From Paraspadella gotoi (Eukaryota; Chaetognatha), in NCBI GenBank assembly GCA_051294375.1, contig CM119264.1, forward strand, positions 12,792,813 to 12,856,812: DNA of 64,000 nucleotides. The letters are read 5' to 3'. The translations under genes and the position numbers were made by a program. The notes below the pieces were generated by a model. It saw only the letters and a list, made by a program, of their open reading frames with translations. It was not told where the DNA came from and made no database searches. Of the stretch, positions 49,938-64,000 are shown piece after piece. Positions within the stretch are counted from its first letter, which is position 1, and each line of letters starts with the position of its first letter.

Positions 49938-50633
49938 TTAACGGATTAAGTTTAATACTAATTCTCGATATTTTAAAATATTTAGTTGCTTAATACTCTT
50001 TAATAAGATGTATTTAAAATAATTTGAAAGCAAGAAATTATAACTAGTTATAAAAAAGCCTTAGCAATCGGATTAACATTCGTACAACCTGCTTGAAAGA
50101 CAAGCTTTCAGCACGTCGCGAAGCAAGGGCAGATCGGCGTTTGTAAAGGCTTAGATGACCCTATGACTGGATTAATATACAGTCTTGGGTGTTTTTTTGC
50201 TTTTGGCATTGTGTTGTGCTTTAAATACTATCTAATTACTAAAGCTACGAATAAATAAAAGTTTTTCCGTAATATATCGCATAAAAAAATTTCTTCGTTT
50301 AAGAATCGTCGCTCTTTACGTCGGATGAGTATATTTCACTGCTCCAATAGAAAGCTGGGATCTCATTTAAATTCGACCAATCAGAGGTCCGCGCTCGAGT
50401 TTGGGATTTGAGCAGACGACAAACTGGAGAATTCTTGGACGGCTCGAAATTTTCAAGAACGCACGAACACATGTACCTTTTGTCCTCGACGGAAGCGGTT
50501 AGCGACTAAAACCACCCGAAAATGTTATAATTTTATTAAAAAATATATAATATCAAAATATTAAGGGACACAAGATGACAAATCAAGGAATGTATTTATA
50601 CTCCGCGCTATTACCTAGTTGGTCACTTTGTCG

Positions 50634-50826
50634 CATTCCCTCGAGAATTTGCCCATCGAGTCATCAGTTGGCAGCTTCGTGTCTTTTTGAACTTCTTTAG
50701 TTTTCCTTCCTCTTCCGTGATCCTGAGTACGTTTAGAGGTGATTCTAATGCTCCATCTCGCTTGAGATCCTTCGATTCGACAGAGAACATTTGACGCAAT
50801 CTCCAGTCCGTCGGACGATTCGCCAT
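50634..50826 (-). CDS. possible 5' coding exon of the coiled-coil gene, separated by the transposon
   Basis: ATG 50826 in a good context (ATC ATG GCG) opens a protein-like frame, MANRPTDWRLRQMFSVESKD, which continues with Lys/Glu-rich residues to TGA near 50624. A one-base shift, or a start at ATG 50636 (reading MRQSDQLG), would run through the target site into NEENAARELDPLNG at 46702 if the transposon were removed. The link to the downstream gene is therefore suggested by sequence continuity, but the frame change is unexplained. Confidence 0.35.
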
Positions 50827-51235
50827 GATTTCTTGATTTCAAGAACGAACAAGTTTTTGCTTTTAAAATTGTTTTTGGGATTGGCTTCTTCTCGTGCTTC
50901 GTTGCCGGACCATCAATGCTTTCTATAGCCTCGATGAAATGAAAAACCCCTGTCGCTGCCGCTGTCAAAGGAGACGTCAGCGAAGGCGTCCGAAAGTCAA
51001 GAGGTCGCCAGTCAGATCAAGTCACTTTCAATGAATAGATAAAATAGTAATCACGAATCAAGATTCCATAGTCACTATTCTAGGACTATTTAAGATTTTT
51101 TCCAATAAAAAATATTATAGAAAAACATAATTCTCATAAAAGTATTAAGCACGAACATATTTTCTGTTAAAAAGGTATATTAAGTTTGAATAAAGAAATG
51201 CAAAAAATACTTTAGAACAGAACTGGCTTAACTTT

Positions 51236-54129
51236 ACACGGTTCCTTTTTACACATGATTTATGGATGGAGTGCACAAGATGAATGTCCCTGGGATACGT
51301 TTCCAGACCTTTGCGCTACACAAAAAAAAGGGTAACAAGATTTTCCTAATGACTGTTTTTTTATAATTAATATTGAAAATTGCTATATAAAATCAATAAA
51401 GTAGAATAAAAAAATTAAAAAATGGTTTAAATTTTTTTAAAAATGAAAATATCTGCATCATCCATAATCTGATGAACAATTTCTTTCGTTTGAGGTCGCA
51501 TAACATTATTTTATCTTTAATAGTTATTTGTAATTAATTCTTTATTAAAATGATTATTTAATTTTTTTCAGGTATTTAAATAAAAAAAATTATAACTATG
51601 CCAATGATAAGAAGAAATTTTATATTATAATGGACTTACCTACCTAATATAGGCTTTCAAATACATATATAGTAAGTTTTATATGATTATGTTTTTGATA
51701 TAGAAAATAAAATATTTAAATAATTAAATATATGAATAAATTGATAACTTTGAATTTTTTTTTAGCATATACAACATAATTTTAATTATTTGTTCATGAT
51801 GCTTTTAATAGCTACTGGTCAGTTGTTTCCTTTTAATATAATAATTTGATAACTTCTTTTTTTTTAGTAATACTGACTGCTATATTTACTTACTTTTGAC
51901 AAAATCCAAAATTACTGATATAAAAAATTATGTAAGAAACAGACGAAAACTTTTTTTTTAATCAGATGCTATTATATTTTTGAGTGATTATATTATCTTG
52001 GACAAAATTTAAAAAGTTTTAAAACAATCCCAACTCGAATTTTTAAGGCCAAGTTAGGTTGTTTAAAAAAACTCAGATGCAAAAAAGTATAAAAAGTTAA
52101 TTCGTCTTGAATATACTTTTGAGAAAAAAAGAGGAGCAGGTGGTGTGGTATCAATTAAGAGCCCTAATCATGGGACACATTTCTAGACAGTTTTATTAAA
52201 TTTTATCCATAATCTTTACACAGTTTTTATTTGAAATACGAGTTAAAAGTATAACAGTTTTTTGCATTACAAATTCAATGAAGGCATATGAATTTTTTGT
52301 TTTTCTTTTGCTGACATTGAAAGAGGAAAGTCTTGAATTAATTTTAATTTCATTAAATTTTCTCAACTTTATAATTTGCTTTATTTTTAGTTAAAATAAA
52401 AAACAGCAAAAATTTTAGGTGTTGATAAAATGTTTTTTTAATATGAAAAATGATAAATAATATAAAATTTTTTCAGCTTGATATAAACAGTCTGGACGTC
52501 TACCTTCTTGTCTGTGAAAAAAAATAATCATATTTCATTATCTTCAACTGCAAAGCAAAAGCTTGATTACTGCTTGTATCGTAATAAATTTTAAAAAATT
52601 ACTTAACTGCTGACATATTTGACAAAGCAAGACATCATTGGTGTGTTGTATTGCTAATTTCTTTTAAATATAACAACCTTTATAAAGGGAATTTATATTT
52701 ATTATTATCAGCATTTTATATTAGAAGAAAAATTCGCAAAAGGGTTCATTGACTGACTTAATGATTGCATTTTTTTAAGGTTTCTTTACTGCCCCATTAG
52801 CAAGACATAAAAGGTCATTATATCATGTCACTATTGTACATATTTCTCTACCCTTTTATGCCACCTGCATTCTGAATTTTTCTTTTTTCCCTTTCAAATG
52901 TATTAAATTAAAAAATTAATTGATGAGAACGAACAGCATGAGATACCGTTGTAAGCCTTAGTTACCCCACTTCCAATCAAATTTTAAACAAGGTTTTTTT
53001 TTCATCTTTCATAGACTAACTTAACTATTGTATTATTTATTTTTGATTTTTTACATTCATCTTTAAGCGTAAATAAAGAAAGTTTTGCGTCGTCAATAAA
53101 AACTTATAGAAAAAAAAAGTAAAATGTTTTCAAAATTAAAAAATCTATAGAGAATCTACTATACTTAACAAATATACTGACGTTAATATGTATTAGACTT
53201 GAATGCCCACTCCAAATAAAAACTGTTAAATATACTGTCTTTCTGTCATATTAAAAGAGGCTACTGAATTAAGTTAAAACCTACAAAGCAGTCCGAATAT
53301 CAATTATTTATTACATTTGACAACCTTAAAAATGTCTAGTTGGGGATTGTTTTAAAACTTTTTGAATTTTGTCCAAGTAATATTATATCAGTTCAAACAA
53401 TTAAATAGCATGTTGATTTTAAAAAAAGTTTTTGTCTGTTTCATACATAATTTTTAATATCAGTATTTTTGGATTTTGTCAAAAGTAGAGTACATATAGC
53501 AGTCAGTATTATTAAATAAAGAAGTATAAATTATTATAATTGAGTTAATGATAAACTGACTAGTAAGCTATTAAAAGCATCATGAACATTAATTAATATT
53601 ATTGTTTTATTATGCTAAAAAAAATCAGTTAAATTTTTTTCATGATATTATTTATTAAATTATTTATTTTCTATGTCAAACATCATCATATAAACTTTAC
53701 TATATATGTATTTGAAGCCTATATTAGGTAGGTAAGTCCCTTATAATATAAAATTTTTCTTCAATCATTTGGCATAGTTATAATTTTTTTAATTAAATTA
53801 TTTTGAAAAAAAATTAAAATAATATTTTATTAAAGAAATATTATTACAACATAAACTATTAAAGATAGATAATGGTTATTGGACTCAAACGAAAGAAAAA
53901 TTGTTCATAGATTTGGATGATGCATGATATTTCATTTTAAAAAAATTTAAACCATTTTTTTAATTACTTATTGATTTATATAGCTAATTTTAATTTAATT
54001 TATTAAAAAACTTGGTCATTAGGAAACATTTGTTACCTTTTTTTGTGTGCCCAAAGTCCGGAAACGTATCCCGAGCATCTCATTCTTGTGCACTCCATGC
54101 CGATTAATCGATGTAAAAAGGAACCGTGT
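51236..54129. mobile_element. 2.9-kb AT-rich element with about 0.8-kb inverted terminal arms
   Basis: The left arm (51236 to about 52075) and right arm (about 53318 to 54129) are imperfect reverse complements, starting ACACGGTTCCTTTTTACA and containing GGGATACGTTTCC, CCTACCTAATATAGGC and AGTTTTAAAACAATCCC in mirrored order. The roughly 1.2-kb centre has no ORF of 60 codons. I could not find a clear target duplication (flanks TTAACTTT and TTATGTTT). It is best described as a non-autonomous foldback or long-TIR element. Confidence 0.75.
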
Positions 54130-56507
54130 TTATGTTTATCGTGTCCCGAGGGTGTGCCAAATGCCAAAAGTTGCTCGATTCAAAATGAGTCTCAGATAAT
54201 ATTGTGGAGCCTAAAAAAAGATGTTAGAACAATCGCATTTAAATTAAGTTGATCACTGGCCGTGCTACCCTGCTGAAGGATTTTTGCACACCTTTCACTT
54301 CATAGTTTATTGTGTCTAAAATAAGAAAGGTTTTTTGTCCACTTAAATTTATTAGTTGTAAAAGTATATAAAGTTAATTCAAATAAATTTTTAGATCTTA
54401 ACTACTCTGGAGGCTCTGCTGCAGCATTTACAATATGCTGGAGGAGGTGGTAGCTATTAAAGTAAAGAGTATATCTTTTGAGTGCTGATGGTACTATAAA
54501 AGTTCCTATAAATTATTTCATTAACAAGCCTTTTAACTAATTTCATAACTTTTTTTGAAAATGCAAGTATGTCTACATCCTGGAGGATACTTCTGTACAG
54601 TTTTTATAATTGCTTAAATTATTACAAAATTATATCTATTAATTAGATAGTAAGACAGTTTTATAAAAATAGATAAGATAAAAGTTTTTGGTAAATCTAA
54701 ATTGATTGACCAACAACTTTTCATGGGAGCCTCTTTTGAAGGATTCTGAAAATTTATCTCCACACCCCATCAATTAAAAAAAGGAAAGTTATGTTATCAA
54801 AATAGCTTTAATAGCTGGCCAAATACTCGTAGTTACTTTTTTAATTAAAATTTTTTGAACAGCATCTTTATACGACCTGTAAAGGCATTTCCAATATGCT
54901 GGAGGATGTGGACAAAGGCTTTGCTGCTGATAAAGCTTTTAATTAAAGAATAAAATCCTATTTTTTATTAAAATATGGTCATATAAATGATAGACTAATC
55001 AATACCATTACTTCTAACAAGGTGTGCCTACACTTTGTAGATTCTTCATGTACAGACTGCTTGAAGGATAAAATATCTTTATTATATTATTATAAATAAA
55101 TATATTTTTTATCATAATATGATAATATCAGATAAAGCAATCAGCTGATATCAACTTAAGAATAATATATCTAAAAAATAAAAAATAGCAAGACACATGA
55201 AAAATGAACGTGGCGAACGTCTCGTGCTGATTTGTCCTTTAAAATTTCATTTCTGAGCAAGATAATGATCAACTAATTTTGGTAATATGTGCGATATACA
55301 CTACTGGACATATCTGTATCTGACATAACCCTTGACCATCACAAAAAAAGCTAACTAGATCAAAAATAGTAAAAAAGATGAAGCAATATAGGCTCGAAAC
55401 GCTTACAAAATTTTAGACCATGCTTTTTTATAAATCAAAAAAAATATTAATATTATTAAACAAAACTTTAACGATAACTTAATAGTTACGAGACCAAGAT
55501 GATATTTTTTACCCATCATTTCTCAATTTATATGAATCATATGTTTTTGTAATAGTCAATTATCTAAATAACAATATGACAAATTCATTTNNNNNNNNNN
55601 NNNNNNNNNNNNNNNCTTTAAAATCACTTGATTTACATAAAAACCCATTAACTTCGTCCCTATAGAGGTTAACTTCGTCAACGTAAGAGAGATGGTGAGA
55701 TGATTCTTAATATTGGTGATTTTTTGGTGTAAACCCCCGTAGTACGTAATCTCTTCGAAAGAACATAAAATATATCTCAGTGCGACAGCCTAACTTTTGA
55801 CGATAATTTCGGAAAAAAGAAAACATGAAATTTCCTAAATTTTAATAACATCGACGAATCATTTTAATTGCGCGCGTGAACAGTTGTGATAACAATAAAT
55901 AAATAACAAAATAACATTTGATGCGAGAATTGGCAATAACGGTTAATGCGAGAGATTATTTTGTTTCGGTTTTCGGTCTTGTGGCAACAATATTAAAGAT
56001 AGCGTTGTGACCTGAGTAGATAAATATTAATATAAAAAGGTCGCGAAGTAGAAAGTAATTATTAAGACGAGATCGTAATATAATAGATAAGTAAGCATTA
56101 CAGCGAGATTTTTAAGTAATAACATTAAAAAGTGTATCGTTGAGCAGCATAAGTTGTTTGAGGGCCTTGATGTCATGACCCGTAAATAGCACTCTGTTGT
56201 TTATTATTCTTTTTGTTTGTTCTTATTGTTAGCTTCGATGTTTCCGGTTCTACACAACCCATTGACTGGAAAAAAATTGATTATGAAATAAAAATAGATA
56301 AAAATGTTCCCTGCTTTGGTCCACACTAGTTAGAAATTAATAAATAAACTTGAAAGAAGAGATAAATAGAAATGATGTTTCTTCGAGGGTTGTTCTTTTG
56401 ATGTTCGTCGTCTGTGGCGTCATCTTTCACCAGCCGATGGAACTCGCTGTAAAAATTTCAATCGCCTTTTGTTTGTAGTAAAAAAACAAAAGACTTTGAG
56501 AAATTCG
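54130..56507. other. AT-rich gene-free DNA with dispersed GCTGGAGGATGTGG motif
   Basis: No exon seen. CAATATGCTGGAGGAKGTGG occurs at about 54430 and 54888, and looser relatives (ATCCTGGAGGATAC) at about 54577, possibly remnants of one old repeat. A 25-base gap is at 55591-55615. The plus-strand frame 54043-54252 overlaps the inverted arm and is not considered a gene. Confidence 0.5.
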
Positions 56508-56513
56508 TTTATT
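56508..56513 (-). terminator. putative polyadenylation signal of the myosin gene
   Basis: AATAAA on the minus strand, about 143 bases after the proposed stop codon at 56656. It supports the view that transcription ends here rather than continuing into a long rod. Confidence 0.45.
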
Positions 56514-56655
56514 GTAGAAGTAGGTCTTTGGTTGTCTTAGTCCTTTGAACGTAGAGGCGAGGGTCTTGTCTATGGTGTGGAAGTGGTTGGTGGGTGGTTA
56601 GGTGGTTTGGTGGTGACTGTTGGCGAGAGGCTATAAAGCGGGTGGTCGCCTGATT

Positions 56656-63953
<7,298 letters not shown>

Positions 63954-64000
63954 CTGGATAGTGAAATAGTTGAAGTAGTTTCACTATATCCTATCAAATT

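Larger units (their letters stand above)
46703..50610 (-). mobile_element. 3.9-kb DNA transposon with 20-bp TIRs and an 8-bp target duplication
   Basis: The left end TAGCGCGGAGTATAAATACA (46703-46722) is the exact reverse complement of the right end (50591-50610). Imperfect inverted similarity continues inward (CTTGTGCCCCCTTAAT against CTTGTGTCCCTTAAT). TTACCTAG flanks both ends directly (46695-46702 and 50611-50618), a perfect 8-bp target site duplication. The 8-bp TSD and TAGNG terminus fit hAT-like elements, among others. The coding region (47948-49937, minus) shows no hAT dimerisation or BED motif. The element is inserted near or in the 5' exon of the coiled-coil gene, in the same orientation. 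Confidence 0.85.

Noticed and set aside
54043-54252. 69-codon frame with several Cys residues (CLCLSCPEG)
   Set aside because: Half of it lies in the inverted arm of the 51.2-54.1 kb element, and the mirrored arm does not keep the frame open.

Overview
The window looks like invertebrate animal (metazoan) nuclear DNA from a draft assembly. Coding exons are short, bounded by GT..AG introns with consistent phases, and embedded in AT-rich, microsatellite-rich DNA: long (CT)n/(GA)n runs plus TCAA, TAAA, ATCT and TTCC repeats. N gaps of 10, 25 or 144-422 bases interrupt it. A muscle-type myosin motor, immunoglobulin domains and a rhodopsin-type receptor first exon all point to an animal. I cannot name the phylum. 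The myosin sequence is divergent and does not look like an arthropod or vertebrate muscle isoform.

Layout. 1-7.4 kb: no recognisable gene; a GC-richer, decayed-looking block lies at about 2.1-5.6 kb. 8.5-27 kb: a complex inverted and tandem duplication cluster. Its unit is a receptor-like first exon (signal-poor, N-glycosylated, Thr-rich ectodomain plus the first membrane helix) with about 3 kb of upstream DNA. One copy (minus strand, 8490-9143) is open. Two plus-strand copies are frameshifted, and 2.1 kb of them is apparently identical at an offset of 4053 bp. Several strand flips sit at N gaps, so part of this structure may be assembly artefact. 27-33 kb: gene-poor, microsatellite-rich. 34.8-38.4 kb: a minus-strand gene that joins an N-terminal RING-H2 finger to two C-terminal Ig-like domains over eight phase-compatible exons. 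39.6-42.5 kb: a divergently transcribed plus-strand acyltransferase of the condensation/PapA/alcohol-acetyltransferase type with an HxxxDG motif, preceded by a broken tandem copy of its first exon. 44-46.7 kb: a seven-exon coiled-coil gene (minus). 46.7-50.6 kb: a 3.9-kb DNA transposon with 20-bp terminal inverted repeats and a perfect 8-bp target duplication, inserted at the 5' end of the coiled-coil gene. It carries a decayed gene of a Cys-rich invertebrate multicopy protein family. 51.2-54.1 kb: a second, AT-rich element with about 0.8-kb inverted terminal arms and no ORF. 56.6-64 kb: a class II-like myosin heavy chain gene (minus), 5' end outside the window. Its reading frame ends after only about 200 residues of tail.

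How they fit together. The myosin and the Ig-domain RING protein could both be contractile or cytoskeletal, but nothing in the sequence shows that they are co-regulated. The strongest novel candidates are the short-tailed myosin, the RING-H2/Ig fusion, the delimited transposon with an unassigned transposase-like protein, and the palindromic receptor-exon cluster. One-base indels are frequent in otherwise well-conserved exons (especially the myosin, 62.4-63.8 kb), so many 'pseudogene' signs here may be assembly errors.
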